From positions 62,001-126,000 of the forward strand of contig NZ_SHNN01000006.1 of the NCBI RefSeq assembly GCF_026262625.1: a stretch of 64,000 bases of DNA, in the 5' to 3' direction. The notes below the pieces were generated by a model. It made no database searches and had not been told where the DNA came from. It saw only the letters and a list, made by a program, of their open reading frames with translations. The DNA comes from Candidatus Litorirhabdus singularis (GTDB lineage Bacteria; Pseudomonadota; Gammaproteobacteria; Pseudomonadales; Halieaceae). This document shows positions 9,795 through 18,812 of this stretch, piece after piece. Position numbers and translations under genes: made by a program. The first letter of the stretch is position 1. Each line of letters starts with the position of its first letter.

Positions 9795-11303
9795 ATGTAC
9801 CCTACAGTATCGAAATTTGACCCACTTACGAGTGCCTACAGCCGCAAAGTGAACTACTCAATCAGACAATTTCTGGCCCAAAGTTTGTTGGCGGCGGCAC
9901 TGTTTTGCACCGGCGTCAGCCATAGCCAGGAGCTCAAGCTACCGAATCTCGGTGAGAGCAGCACCAGCTTGTTCTCAGCCGAGCAAGAATATAAGCTCGG
10001 GCGCGCCTGGGGGCGCATGTTTCGATCGCAAGTTCCCACTCTGGACGACCCCTTGGTCCACGATTATCTAGAAGATCTTATTTACCGGCTCGCTACACAC
10101 AGCCAACTGCAGGATCGGCGCCTGGACCTGATAGTAGTCAAGAATCAGGTACTCAACGCCTTCGCCGTACCCGGTGGCGTCATTGGAGTCCACACCGGAC
10201 TGTTATTGTACGCACAAACCGAAGATGAGCTGGCGACTGTGCTATCCCACGAATTGGCGCACCTTAGCCAGCGCCACTTTTCACGCGGAGTCGAACAGCA
10301 GAAAAAGCAGCAGCCACTGACTTATGCGGGCATGTTGGCAGGACTGGTACTGATCGCTACGACAGGCAGCTCGGCTGGTCTGGCGGCTCTATCTGCCTCG
10401 CAAGCAGCTGCCATTGATTCGCAGCTGCGCTTCAGCCGCTCCAACGAGCAAGAAGCTGATCGCATCGGGATGCAAACACTGGAAGAGGCCGGTATGGACC
10501 CACATGCTGCGCCCGCCATGTTCGAGCGCATGTTAGCTGCCAGCCGCTACTCTGGGGGTAACCGCGTTCCGGAGTTTCTGCGTACCCACCCCCTGTCTGA
10601 AAATCGAATTGCCGACACCCGTAACCGGGCTCGTCAGTATCCAAAGGTTCTCCGAGAAGAAAGTCTGGCGTTTCACCTGGTCCGAGCCCGCGTCCAGATC
10701 TTGCACGCCGATTCACCACAGCGCGCAGTAGCAGAGTTTCGCTCCGCACTGGCCGGCAAACCGCTGTCCCGCGAGGCCAGCCAATACGGCCTGGTACTTG
10801 CTTTAAAGGAAGCCGGCCAGCCGGTAGAGGCACGCAGCGAGCTGGACCAATTGCTGCAGCACAATCCCGATCAGGTGGAATACCTTATCGCTAGCGCCGA
10901 GTTAGATTTGGCAATAGGTGAGGCGCAGGCAGCCGTCCGAGCCCTGCAGCGGGAGCTGCGAATTTACCCGGGCAATCATGCACTTACCATGGCCTATGCG
11001 CGGGCGCTGATGGCTGATAACCAAGCCCACATCGCAGAAGAAGTACTACTGGCACAGACTCGCCGCCGCCCCGGTGATCCTGGAATGTGGTACCTGCTGG
11101 CGGAGGTGGCGGGGCTGTCGGGAAATATATTGGGCCTGCACCGGGCACGCGCGGAGTACTTTATTCTCAGCGGCGGCCTCAGTGAAGCAGATAAGCAGCT
11201 GAAATATGCTCTGAAACTGGCGCAGAACGACTATCACACCTCGGCTCTGGTCAACCAGCGAATACTGGACGTGTCCAATATGCGCCGCAGCCTGGATCTA
11301 TAA
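9795..11303 (+). CDS. bepA: M48 metalloprotease with TPR repeats, BepA-like
   Basis: Periplasmic zinc protease that in E. coli helps outer-membrane assembly and LptD maturation. From ATG 9795 the protein has 502 residues: a signal-peptide-like hydrophobic stretch ending near SHSQ, then the M48 domain with the zinc motif H152-E153-L-A-H156 and a later E in SNEQEADRIGM as third ligand, then tetratricopeptide-like helices over the C-terminal half. A GTG at 9849 would begin directly at the signal peptide (NYSIRQFLAQSLLAAALF) and is an equally good start; neither has a strong ribosome site. It diverges from the TusA-like gene and converges on nadA with 3 bases between stops. The symbol is by family similarity. 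Confidence 0.85.
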   Translation: MYPTVSKFDPLTSAYSRKVNYSIRQFLAQSLLAAALFCTGVSHSQELKLPNLGESSTSLFSAEQEYKLGRAWGRMFRSQVPTLDDPLVHDYLEDLIYRLATHSQLQDRRLDLIVVKNQVLNAFAVPGGVIGVHTGLLLYAQTEDELATVLSHELAHLSQRHFSRGVEQQKKQQPLTYAGMLAGLVLIATTGSSAGLAALSASQAAAIDSQLRFSRSNEQEADRIGMQTLEEAGMDPHAAPAMFERMLAASRYSGGNRVPEFLRTHPLSENRIADTRNRARQYPKVLREESLAFHLVRARVQILHADSPQRAVAEFRSALAGKPLSREASQYGLVLALKEAGQPVEARSELDQLLQHNPDQVEYLIASAELDLAIGEAQAAVRALQRELRIYPGNHALTMAYARALMADNQAHIAEEVLLAQTRRRPGDPGMWYLLAEVAGLSGNILGLHRARAEYFILSGGLSEADKQLKYALKLAQNDYHTSALVNQRILDVSNMRRSLDL

Positions 11304-11306
11304 AAC

Positions 11307-12380
11307 TCAGGCGTTACCGCGCACCTTCACCTGCAAATCGTTGGCAAAATCCAGCATCCTGCGCAGCGGCACCATCGCTCTCTCACCCAGCGCAGGATCA
11401 ACAAATACTTCGTTATCATCGCGGTCAAATACCTGCGACAGACTCTCCAGCTCATTCATCGCCATCCACGGACAGTTCGCACAACTCATGCAGGCAGCGC
11501 CGTTGCCGGCGGTGGGCGCAATAATAAGCTCCTTGTCGGGTACCGCTTGCTGCATCTTGTAAAAAATGCCCTGATCAGTGGCAACAATAAACTGACGCTG
11601 CTCCATCTCTACCGCAGCGCGAATGATCTGTGTGGTGGACCCCACCCGATCAGCCAAGGCTATTACCTCAGCCGGTGATTCGGGATGAACCAGTACGGCA
11701 GCATCGGGATACACCTGCTTCAGGTCTTGCAGCCCACGTACCTTAAACTCTTCGTGCACGATACAGGCGCCGTCCCACATGAGAATATCGGCTCCTGTTT
11801 GCCGGCGCACATAGTCGCCCAGATGACGATCAGGGGCCCAGATAATCTTACGACCTTCATCGGCAAGGTGCTCCGCAACCTCTAGTGCAATACTCGATGT
11901 CACCACCCAGTCTGCACGTGCCTTTACCGCCGCCGAGGTATTGGCATAAACCACCACGGTACGATCGGGGTGCTGGTCACAGAAGGCTGAAAATTCGTCG
12001 ATCGGACAACCGATATCCAATGAACAGGTTGCCTCCAACGTCGGCATCAGCACCCTCTTTTCCGGCGTCAAAATTTTGGCAGTCTCGCCCATAAATTTGA
12101 CCCCGGCTACGATCAGGGTAGAGGCACTGTGATCATGGCCAAAGCGAGCCATTTCAAGAGAATCACTGACACAGCCGCCGGTCTCTTCCGCCAGAGCCTG
12201 AATTTCTGGAGCCGTGTAATAGTGCGCAACCAATACTGCGTCTTCGCGCGCCAACTGCTCCTTTATCTGCTCCACCAGAGTCAGTTTTCGTGCCTCCGAC
12301 AGCTGCTGGCGATCGGCGTGATCAAGATGTTGCTGCACCTGGTGACGAATGGTTTCCAGGCGGTCGGCGGCGATACTCAT
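11307..12380 (-). CDS. nadA: Quinolinate synthase A
   Basis: Iron-sulfur enzyme that condenses iminoaspartate with dihydroxyacetone phosphate to quinolinate, the second step of de novo NAD synthesis. The 357-residue protein has the family's [16 protein letters not shown] start and the three cluster-ligand cysteines in [21 protein letters not shown] and [13 protein letters not shown] contexts. These correspond to the conserved triad of the 4Fe-4S cluster. ATG at 12378-12380 is preceded by an AGAAG ribosome site. NadB is not in the window. The neighbouring bepA-like gene is convergent, as in Pseudomonas. Confidence 0.96.
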   Translation of the reverse strand: MSIAADRLETIRHQVQQHLDHADRQQLSEARKLTLVEQIKEQLAREDAVLVAHYYTAPEIQALAEETGGCVSDSLEMARFGHDHSASTLIVAGVKFMGETAKILTPEKRVLMPTLEATCSLDIGCPIDEFSAFCDQHPDRTVVVYANTSAAVKARADWVVTSSIALEVAEHLADEGRKIIWAPDRHLGDYVRRQTGADILMWDGACIVHEEFKVRGLQDLKQVYPDAAVLVHPESPAEVIALADRVGSTTQIIRAAVEMEQRQFIVATDQGIFYKMQQAVPDKELIIAPTAGNGAACMSCANCPWMAMNELESLSQVFDRDDNEVFVDPALGERAMVPLRRMLDFANDLQVKVRGNA

Positions 12381-12501
12381 AGTGCTACTTCTGGGTGGTC
12401 ATTGGGTGAGCGATATTACCACATTTATCCCGAACTAATGACAGCGCTGGAGAACATCGCTACATTAGACGCACATCAAATCAGCACACTGGGAATAGAA
12501 C

Positions 12502-12993
12502 ATGATCGAATACGACTACGTCACCAAAAAGCGCAGTGAAGTAGATGCCTACCCAGAAAAAGGCATGGGCGCGATACGCGTTCTACTGCGTTTCATCATG
12601 CGCGTGCAAGTATTTGTCTACCGCCTCAGTGGCGGACGCCTGCTCACCAAATTTGCCGGCGGTTACAAGATTTGCGTGGTAACTACGCGGGGCGCCAAAT
12701 CTGGCGCCATTCGCCGCATAGCATTAATACATCTGCCGCACGGTGACAATAAACTCATGGTCGCTTCACAGGGTGGCATGGACAAAATGCCGGCGTGGTA
12801 TTTCAACGTCAAAGCCAACCCGGAAGTGGTTATTCAGTTTGGCGCTGAGGAAAAAACATACAACGCCCGTCGCGTCAGCGATGAGGAGAAAGCCGAACTG
12901 TGGCCACATCTATGCTCGCTATATCCCGACTTTGACGACTATCAGGCACGCACCGATCGCAACATACCCGTTTTTAGCTGCGAGCCGGTATAA
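12502..12993 (+). CDS. Ddn-like (DUF385) deazaflavin/flavin-dependent oxidoreductase family protein
   Basis: A 163-residue protein of the split-barrel Ddn family. The TTRGAKSGAIRRIALIHLPHGDNKLMVASQGG block and the following PAWYFNVKANPEVVIQFGAEEKTYNARRV are the signature of this family. Its best-known member, mycobacterial Ddn, uses coenzyme F420H2. Members in Proteobacteria may bind F420, FMN or other ligands, and the sequence alone does not decide. ATG 12502 has GGGA 8-11 bases upstream. It stands alone between nadA and the DUF3604 gene. Together with two luciferase-like proteins of F420-type subfamilies in this window, it raises the question of whether the organism makes F420. Confidence 0.75.
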   Translation: MIEYDYVTKKRSEVDAYPEKGMGAIRVLLRFIMRVQVFVYRLSGGRLLTKFAGGYKICVVTTRGAKSGAIRRIALIHLPHGDNKLMVASQGGMDKMPAWYFNVKANPEVVIQFGAEEKTYNARRVSDEEKAELWPHLCSLYPDFDDYQARTDRNIPVFSCEPV

Positions 12994-13025
12994 GTCGAAC
13001 CGCTGTCACAGATATCTGCCTTGAA

Positions 13026-15005
13026 TCAGCTTGGCGTATACCAAATAGGCGATGACCAGGCCCTTTCCTGAATAAGCTTTGGCACTTGCGCGCTGGCACA
13101 ATCGGCAGGTCTCTCGTTCTCGGGTAACTCCAGACACTGCCAAGCGCTATAGCGGCAGCTCGGATTCTCTACAGCGCGCAGGTAGTAGACGGCGCGCTGC
13201 TTGGCATCAAAGTCAGGGTCCTGCCAAACGCTACAGAGCTGGGCAAAACCTTCGCCCTGCGGGGCACAGCTGTCCAAGTTTACGGTAGCACCATTATTGG
13301 CGTCGCCAGCAACCGTAATCACTCGTTGTTGATGATCACCATTGTCGTCATACCAACCCTTGATCACCTGCAACTGCTGCAAAGGCATCCCTGGAAATTC
13401 AGCACTGCCAGCATCGGCTGCAGCGCTAACCAAAAAGGTGGGGCTGGCGGAACTTTTGCCTGGCAGGTCAGCGCCCATGGGTACGCCACTGGCGTAGGCT
13501 TTGCTGACCATAGCCGGATCCGAACAGAGGTCTTTGGGGAGTTTCCAGCCGCCAAAGAAGCGCGGCTGAATTCGCGGGCCGCTGGTGCCAAACACCTCTT
13601 TACGACGCATCCCGTCAAACAGAGAATCGCGGGTATTTTCTTCTGCCCAGATGCCGATCAATCCGCCGGGGCCGTTGCTGGTATTGCCGGCTACCTCGCC
13701 GGTATAGCGCACACGATCTCGCTCAGTGGCATCACCATTGCCTAAATGGCCCGGGTAATTGCGCTCCTGAACACCTCCGGCCAAACCGTTATGAGTATCG
13801 GTGCTGGCACTGATACCAAATTTGAAAGGGTTAACCCCAATACGCGCTTCTTCCTTCAAACCCTCCGTCAGCGCATACCGCACGTAGCTATTGCGGTCCA
13901 AACAACTGGGACCCAAATGCGGCACCCAATCTGACAACGGTCCTGCGTAACAGTCGTCGACCTCAGGACTGCCGGTGATCGAGGTGAAAGCCAGATTTTC
14001 GAATTTCTCAAAATCACAAAGTTCATCAACACCACCCAAAACACCATTGAGACCATTGCGACACTCAGAATCGCCTTTGTGCTGCATGATTTCGATAATC
14101 GGCTCTATTTCCATGCGCAGCTTGGCGCGTGCGACTTGTTCTTCAACACTGTTGGCGCCGGGGTAGGTCACATTAAACATGCGCCCATTACTGATATTGG
14201 AGTTGTGAGGAATCGCCAGAACGTCACACAGGTCACTGCCGTCGATACATTTTTCTTTCAGCAACCGCCACATATCCCACTCACGAATCGCATCGAGGTA
14301 AGAAATCGGTCGATTAGGAACCACCGCATTACGGAAGATCACGTTGCGGTGCAGATTGGAACCCATGCGGAAAGAACTGTATTCATAAGCGACAAAGGTG
14401 GTGCGCTTACAGTCCGCCGTAGTGTCGTTCCAGCGCTCAGCCGTCGCCACCGCTCTATGCCAAACAGTCTCTGCAGCAGCACCACAGAGTTTACCGTCGG
14501 CGCCGCACAGATCCTTGGGGCGCAGCTGAAAAGGCGCGGTAATTCGCATAACCAGCTTTGGATTACGACCCGCGCCGGACCCAAAAACCTGGCAAAATTC
14601 CGGTGCGCTAGCACCCTGCTCCTTGCATAACTCTGCTTCGCCGAAGAACTCTGCGTGGTCAGTGACACCGGCGAAATCCAGCGGTCGATCAATGCGCACT
14701 TCTCGGGCTGCGTAGTCATCACCCAGTGGCAGTTTCACGCTATCGCCAAAGGCATATCCATAGGCGCCATCCGGATCCACACGCACATCAAACGACCATG
14801 CGTCGTTGGACACAGATGTGTGGACATGCAAATCGCCAAAATAGGCATTGCGCTGCTCGCTGTATTGATGGCAACGCGGTCGCGGCTGTTTGTGCTTGTC
14901 GGCACGCAAATCAACGGCATCAAACACAGTCTCGGGAGGTGCTTCGGTACCGCAACCTCCCAGCAAGGCTAGACCAAGGATTATGATAGCAACTCTATTC
15001 TTCAT
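13026..15005 (-). CDS. DUF3604-domain lipoprotein
   Basis: A 659-residue protein with a lipoprotein signal peptide (lipobox LLGGC, Cys18), so it is expected to be membrane-anchored in the periplasm. The rest matches the DUF3604 family, starting with AYFGDLHVHTSVSNDAW. This is a PHP-like histidine motif (DLHVHT) that suggests a metal-dependent phosphoesterase or hydrolase fold. Further metal-ligand candidates are in GVTDHAEFFGEAE and SASTDTHNGLAGG. The biochemical role of the family is not established to my knowledge. The start codon overlaps the stop of the LLM oxidoreductase gene by four bases (15002-15005), so it is the third gene of the hydratase-LLM-DUF3604 operon. Confidence 0.85.
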   Translation of the reverse strand: MKNRVAIIILGLALLGGCGTEAPPETVFDAVDLRADKHKQPRPRCHQYSEQRNAYFGDLHVHTSVSNDAWSFDVRVDPDGAYGYAFGDSVKLPLGDDYAAREVRIDRPLDFAGVTDHAEFFGEAELCKEQGASAPEFCQVFGSGAGRNPKLVMRITAPFQLRPKDLCGADGKLCGAAAETVWHRAVATAERWNDTTADCKRTTFVAYEYSSFRMGSNLHRNVIFRNAVVPNRPISYLDAIREWDMWRLLKEKCIDGSDLCDVLAIPHNSNISNGRMFNVTYPGANSVEEQVARAKLRMEIEPIIEIMQHKGDSECRNGLNGVLGGVDELCDFEKFENLAFTSITGSPEVDDCYAGPLSDWVPHLGPSCLDRNSYVRYALTEGLKEEARIGVNPFKFGISASTDTHNGLAGGVQERNYPGHLGNGDATERDRVRYTGEVAGNTSNGPGGLIGIWAEENTRDSLFDGMRRKEVFGTSGPRIQPRFFGGWKLPKDLCSDPAMVSKAYASGVPMGADLPGKSSASPTFLVSAAADAGSAEFPGMPLQQLQVIKGWYDDNGDHQQRVITVAGDANNGATVNLDSCAPQGEGFAQLCSVWQDPDFDAKQRAVYYLRAVENPSCRYSAWQCLELPENERPADCASAQVPKLIQERAWSSPIWYTPS

Positions 15006-16018
15006 CCCTGCCGTCCTCTAATGGCTTCCAGCAAGCTTGTGAGTACAGCACCATCCGGCGCATAGATCACTGGGCTAACCCGCTCCACCTTACCTTCGAA
15101 GCGTTCTAGCAGCTGCGCGGCAACGCTGTCCGGCTCACCCACTAGGGCAAACGTATGCAAAATATCATCATCGACCAGCTCAGCCATCTCGGCCCACTTG
15201 CCCTCGCGCGATAACTTGTTAGCCTCAGGCTGCATCGCTTCCCAACCGTGAGCCTGCAATACCGGCAGATAAGCAGGCGTAGAAGCGTAAAAGGCGATCT
15301 GACTTCGGGCAGAGAAAGTCGCTGCCTGCAACTGCTCCTCGTTAAGCCCTGTTGCAGTTATCGCCTGTGCAGAAATGTCGAATTGGTCCCGCTGCTTGCC
15401 TGCTACCTCCAGACCCGCCGCTACCGCCGGCATTGTCACACTGGCTAACGAATGAGGCGTGTGAAAGGGGTGCACAAACAAACCCTCGCTAACCTCCGCG
15501 GCCACCTGGGTCATCAAAGGTCCGACCCCAGCGATATAAATTTTTGGTATTCCATGAGGGTTAGCCGATGGAGAAAACGTCGGCGACATCAAAGTATGCT
15601 GATAAAACTCACCGTCATAACAAAGCTTTTCTCCAGTCTCCCAACTGTGCCAGATCGCCTTTATTGCACCCACCATATCGCGCATCCGCGCCGCCGGCTT
15701 TGACCAGGGCATATTAAAGCGTCGCTCTATATGCGCTTTGACCTGCGTGCCAAGCCCCAAAATGAAACGTCCATTGGAGAGCAACTGCAGATCGTTAGCC
15801 TGATAGGCAAGACTCATGGGGTTACGCGCAAACGCTACCGCAATCGACGTCATCAGGTCCATGCGTTGGGTGCGCATGGCAGCAGCCGCTAATCCGATGA
15901 AAGGGTCGTTCTGCCCCTCAAAGGTATAGGCACCATCAAAGCCTACCTGTTCCAACTGCGCGGCCATTTCACCCACTTTCACTGGGTCGAACATCAACGA
16001 GCAATCGATCTTTAACAT
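15002..16018 (-). CDS. LLM-class (F420-type) oxidoreductase
   Basis: A 338-residue luciferase-like monooxygenase-fold protein. The N-terminus DGAYTFEGQNDPFIGLAAAA and the block YQANDLQLLSNGRFILGLGTQVKAHIERRF are typical of the LLM F420-dependent branch rather than bacterial luciferase. Such enzymes transfer hydride between a deazaflavin or flavin and an organic substrate. The cofactor (F420 or FMN) is not determined by sequence. Its ATG is 3 bases after the enoyl-CoA hydratase stop and its TGA overlaps the next ATG, so translation of the three genes is probably coupled. Association with a hydratase suggests action on an acyl-CoA or steroid-like substrate (inference). Confidence 0.85.
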   Translation of the reverse strand: MLKIDCSLMFDPVKVGEMAAQLEQVGFDGAYTFEGQNDPFIGLAAAAMRTQRMDLMTSIAVAFARNPMSLAYQANDLQLLSNGRFILGLGTQVKAHIERRFNMPWSKPAARMRDMVGAIKAIWHSWETGEKLCYDGEFYQHTLMSPTFSPSANPHGIPKIYIAGVGPLMTQVAAEVSEGLFVHPFHTPHSLASVTMPAVAAGLEVAGKQRDQFDISAQAITATGLNEEQLQAATFSARSQIAFYASTPAYLPVLQAHGWEAMQPEANKLSREGKWAEMAELVDDDILHTFALVGEPDSVAAQLLERFEGKVERVSPVIYAPDGAVLTSLLEAIRGRQG

Positions 16019-16021
16019 AGG

Positions 16022-16834
16022 CTATTTATCCATCCACTGCGGCCAATCGGCATTAACACTGCTCTTCCACTGCGGCGTACGTCGCTCAAAATAAGCCATA
16101 CCACCCTCGGCGGCGTCGGGTCCTGTCATGCTGTAATGCAGAGCCTTGGTTTCCATTTCAATAGTATCTGGCAGGCTCATATCCAACGCTTTCCAAAGCA
16201 TGCGTTTATGCATTCCCATAATCAACGGCGAGCAATTTTGCGCCATGTCGAGAGCAATTTCCTGTGCGCAAGCCAATACCTCGTCCGCTGGCAGTACCCG
16301 GCTTGCCAGGCCCCAATCGGCTGCCTCACGCCCATCAAGGCGAACCGCCCGCACTATTAACTCAAAGGCGCGCTCAAAGCCAACCAACCGCGGTAGCACG
16401 TGCTCCACCGCAAAGTCAGCTATAACACCACGCCGGTTCTGTAGCAGTCCGTACTTGCCATCTTGCGCAAAAATCCTCAGGTCAGCCTGCAATGCAATAC
16501 CCAGACCGACGCCAACCGCATGTCCGTTACAGGCTGCTATAACAGGTTTACGAACGTCCCAAGCCTGAAAGCTAAGCGGACAGGAACTAAAGTCCATAGC
16601 AACGTCTTCCGCCGCAAAGGTCTTGCCGCCTGCGCTCATATCAGCGCCTGCGCAAAATGCCTTGCCAGCGCCTGTGATTACGACAGCGCGCACCGCATCA
16701 TTTTCATCACATTCACGGTAAGCATCACCCAGCCCATCCATCATGGGCGCGGTAAAGGTATTCAGACTATCGGGCCGATTGAAGGTAATCGTGGCGACCC
16801 CATCATGAATATCCAGCAAAATCGCATCACTCAT
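16022..16834 (-). CDS. Enoyl-CoA hydratase/isomerase family protein
   Basis: Crotonase-fold enzyme of 270 residues. The CoA-binding and oxyanion-hole motif is GAGKAFCAGADMS, and a second oxyanion region is NGHAVGVGLGIALQADLRIF with GLLQNRRGVIADFAVEHVLPRLVG. Position suggests hydration or isomerisation of an unsaturated acyl-CoA. It is first in the operon with the LLM oxidoreductase and DUF3604 lipoprotein. The exact substrate cannot be named. A second crotonase gene, at 33762-34553, is not closely similar in its N-terminal region. Confidence 0.88.
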   Translation of the reverse strand: MSDAILLDIHDGVATITFNRPDSLNTFTAPMMDGLGDAYRECDENDAVRAVVITGAGKAFCAGADMSAGGKTFAAEDVAMDFSSCPLSFQAWDVRKPVIAACNGHAVGVGLGIALQADLRIFAQDGKYGLLQNRRGVIADFAVEHVLPRLVGFERAFELIVRAVRLDGREAADWGLASRVLPADEVLACAQEIALDMAQNCSPLIMGMHKRMLWKALDMSLPDTIEMETKALHYSMTGPDAAEGGMAYFERRTPQWKSSVNADWPQWMDK

Positions 16835-17018
16835 TACTTATTGCTTCCTCGTTAACGGATATTAAGCATAGACTGACTTCGCTACGGTGCAATAACAGCT
16901 GCGGCCAACCTGAACTGTCACTTGGGGCCGGTAATATTGCCGCTTTGAGAAAAAAAACGTGCATTCACTAGAATTAGTCTTAGTATTCCCGTATAACTGC
17001 ATGTAATTAAAAGAATAA

Positions 17019-17032
17019 ATCGAAATTTCGAT
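17019..17032. promoter_or_regulatory. Perfect 14-base palindrome upstream of a GGDEF-EAL gene
   Basis: ATCGAAATTTCGAT is a perfect dyad located 12 bases upstream of a predicted -35 element. Its place just upstream of the promoter would suit an activator site; the binding protein is unknown. The rest of the 265-base gap (16835-17099) is AT-rich and holds no gene I can support. Confidence 0.35.
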
Positions 17033-17043
17033 ACATAAACGCG

Positions 17044-17071
17044 TTGAAAGCGAGCATGTATCGAGTATGAA
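17044..17071 (+). promoter_or_regulatory. Predicted sigma-70 promoter
   Basis: TTGAAA (17044-17049), a 16-base spacer and TATGAA (17066-17071) lie 28 bases before the GTG start of the GGDEF-EAL gene. The elements are near consensus but this is a visual call. Confidence 0.4.
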
Positions 17072-17099
17072 ACTGGGCTATCACCATTAGAGGCACCCT

Positions 17100-18812
17100 G
17101 TGGGCCTGAAGAACATATTGATTATTTCAGAAGATAAGACCGATCAATTGGTCCTGTCTTCGTCGCTGCAGCGTGCGGTGCCATCACGCTTCAACGTCAC
17201 TATCGCTACCTCCCTGGAACGCCCCCTTGATGCCCTGATGGACCGTAACAATGATGCGGTCATCCTGGCTCACGCGCCTGAAACAGACTATTTACTGCGT
17301 CTGGCACAAAAAAATGACGTTACCGTCCCTATTATTGTGCTGCTTGCCGAAGCCAGTGCTGCCACCGTGTCGCGCGTCAAAGGACTTGGCGCCAGAGACT
17401 TCCTGCTGCGCAGCAACATTCAGGATGACCTGCTACACCGAATCCTCGATTATTCGATTGAGCTGGGCAATGCCAAACAAAAGATACAGAGCTTGTCGAA
17501 CCGCGATGCGCTCACCGGCGTACTCAACCGGACCGGCTTCAGAGCTCACGTTGAGCGTGCTATTGCTCGCTCTGAGCGCTACCAGACTAATACTGCACTC
17601 ATTTATATCAACATAGACCAGTTCACCAATATTAATGACCAGTATGGTGAAGGCGCTGGCGATCAGGCCATTAAGATGATTGCCCGACGCCTTTCCAACA
17701 AAAAGCGCAATACTGACAGCGTGGCGCGATTGGGTGGTGATGAGTTTGCAGTAGTACTGGAGGATGTCAGCGCAGAGACCAATGTGGACATGGTTTCAGA
17801 AAAAATGATGATGTCGATTACCGAACCCATGCGACTCAACGAACAGCAGGTCAGCATCGAGGTATCAGTAGGTGCATCAGTCTGCCCGGACAATGGTGTT
17901 CGCTTTGAAGATCTGGTTGAGGCGGCCCGCAACGCCATGACTCAGGCCAAGGCGGTCCCAGGTAACAAATATTTCCGCTTTAATGATCAGCTGACCTTTA
18001 ACTCGGGCGGCAGTACCAGCCTTTCGGCTGAGTTACGGCAGGCCGTGCGCAATGACCAGTTTGAACTTTACTATCAGCCACGCATTAATCTTAAAACTGA
18101 GAAAGTGGTGGGACTGGAAGCATTGCTGCGCTGGAATCACCCCGAGCGCGGCATGATTCGCCCGGATGAGTTTCTACCCCTTTGTGAAAACATGGGCCTA
18201 ATGAAAACTGTTGGGCACCGGGTCATTGAAAAGGCCTGCTCCGCTATCAACTGGCTCGATACTCAAGGGCTCGCGGATGTCGATGTAGCCGTTAACGTAT
18301 CGTTTTCTCAGTTTCAGGACGAGCGTTTTACCGACATTGTTAAGGATATTGTCGGTGAATCAGGTATTGATCCCCGTCGACTGGAATTTGAACTTACCGA
18401 GAGTGTGGTGCTGAAAAGCCCGGACGAAGTCACTCATCGCATGGAAGAGTTACGGCGTATGGGGCACTCCTTCTCGCTCGACGATTTTGGTACCGGGTTT
18501 TCGCAGCTGTCGCATATGACGGATTTGCCGATCTCCGCACTAAAAATAGACAAGAGTTTTGTTAAAGATATTCCGACCAACCGTCATCAAGAAGCAGTTT
18601 GCATGATGATTATCGATATGGCGCAGCGCCTCGACCTGCTGGTCATAGCCGAGGGTGCTGAGGAGCAGGAACAGGTTGATTTTCTAAAGGGTGTAAACTG
18701 CCATCAAGTGCAAGGTTTTTACTACAGCCCTGCAATTCCCTTAACACAAATACCCCGCTTCGCCGAAGAGCAATTATTCAAGGAATCTCTTTTTAGCCAC
18801 ACTGTAGACTAA
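17100..18812 (+). CDS. GGDEF-EAL protein with degenerate receiver domain
   Basis: A 570-residue cyclic-di-GMP protein. Residues 1-125 have the fold pattern of a response-regulator receiver, but the usual phosphoacceptor Asp position (ILAHAPE where LLDxxMP is expected) holds Ala, so it is probably not phosphorylated. The diguanylate cyclase domain has intact GGDEF at 212-216 and an RxxD inhibitory site (RNTD) five residues before it. The EAL domain starts near 310 with EALLR at 340 and keeps ELTES, DDFGTG, LKIDKSF, AEGAEE and QGFYYS, so phosphodiesterase activity is expected. Both activities may exist in one chain. The start is GTG with AGAGG 6-10 bases upstream. Its stop overlaps that of the convergent cyclase gene by four bases. 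Confidence 0.93.
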   Translation: MGLKNILIISEDKTDQLVLSSSLQRAVPSRFNVTIATSLERPLDALMDRNNDAVILAHAPETDYLLRLAQKNDVTVPIIVLLAEASAATVSRVKGLGARDFLLRSNIQDDLLHRILDYSIELGNAKQKIQSLSNRDALTGVLNRTGFRAHVERAIARSERYQTNTALIYINIDQFTNINDQYGEGAGDQAIKMIARRLSNKKRNTDSVARLGGDEFAVVLEDVSAETNVDMVSEKMMMSITEPMRLNEQQVSIEVSVGASVCPDNGVRFEDLVEAARNAMTQAKAVPGNKYFRFNDQLTFNSGGSTSLSAELRQAVRNDQFELYYQPRINLKTEKVVGLEALLRWNHPERGMIRPDEFLPLCENMGLMKTVGHRVIEKACSAINWLDTQGLADVDVAVNVSFSQFQDERFTDIVKDIVGESGIDPRRLEFELTESVVLKSPDEVTHRMEELRRMGHSFSLDDFGTGFSQLSHMTDLPISALKIDKSFVKDIPTNRHQEAVCMMIIDMAQRLDLLVIAEGAEEQEQVDFLKGVNCHQVQGFYYSPAIPLTQIPRFAEEQLFKESLFSHTVD

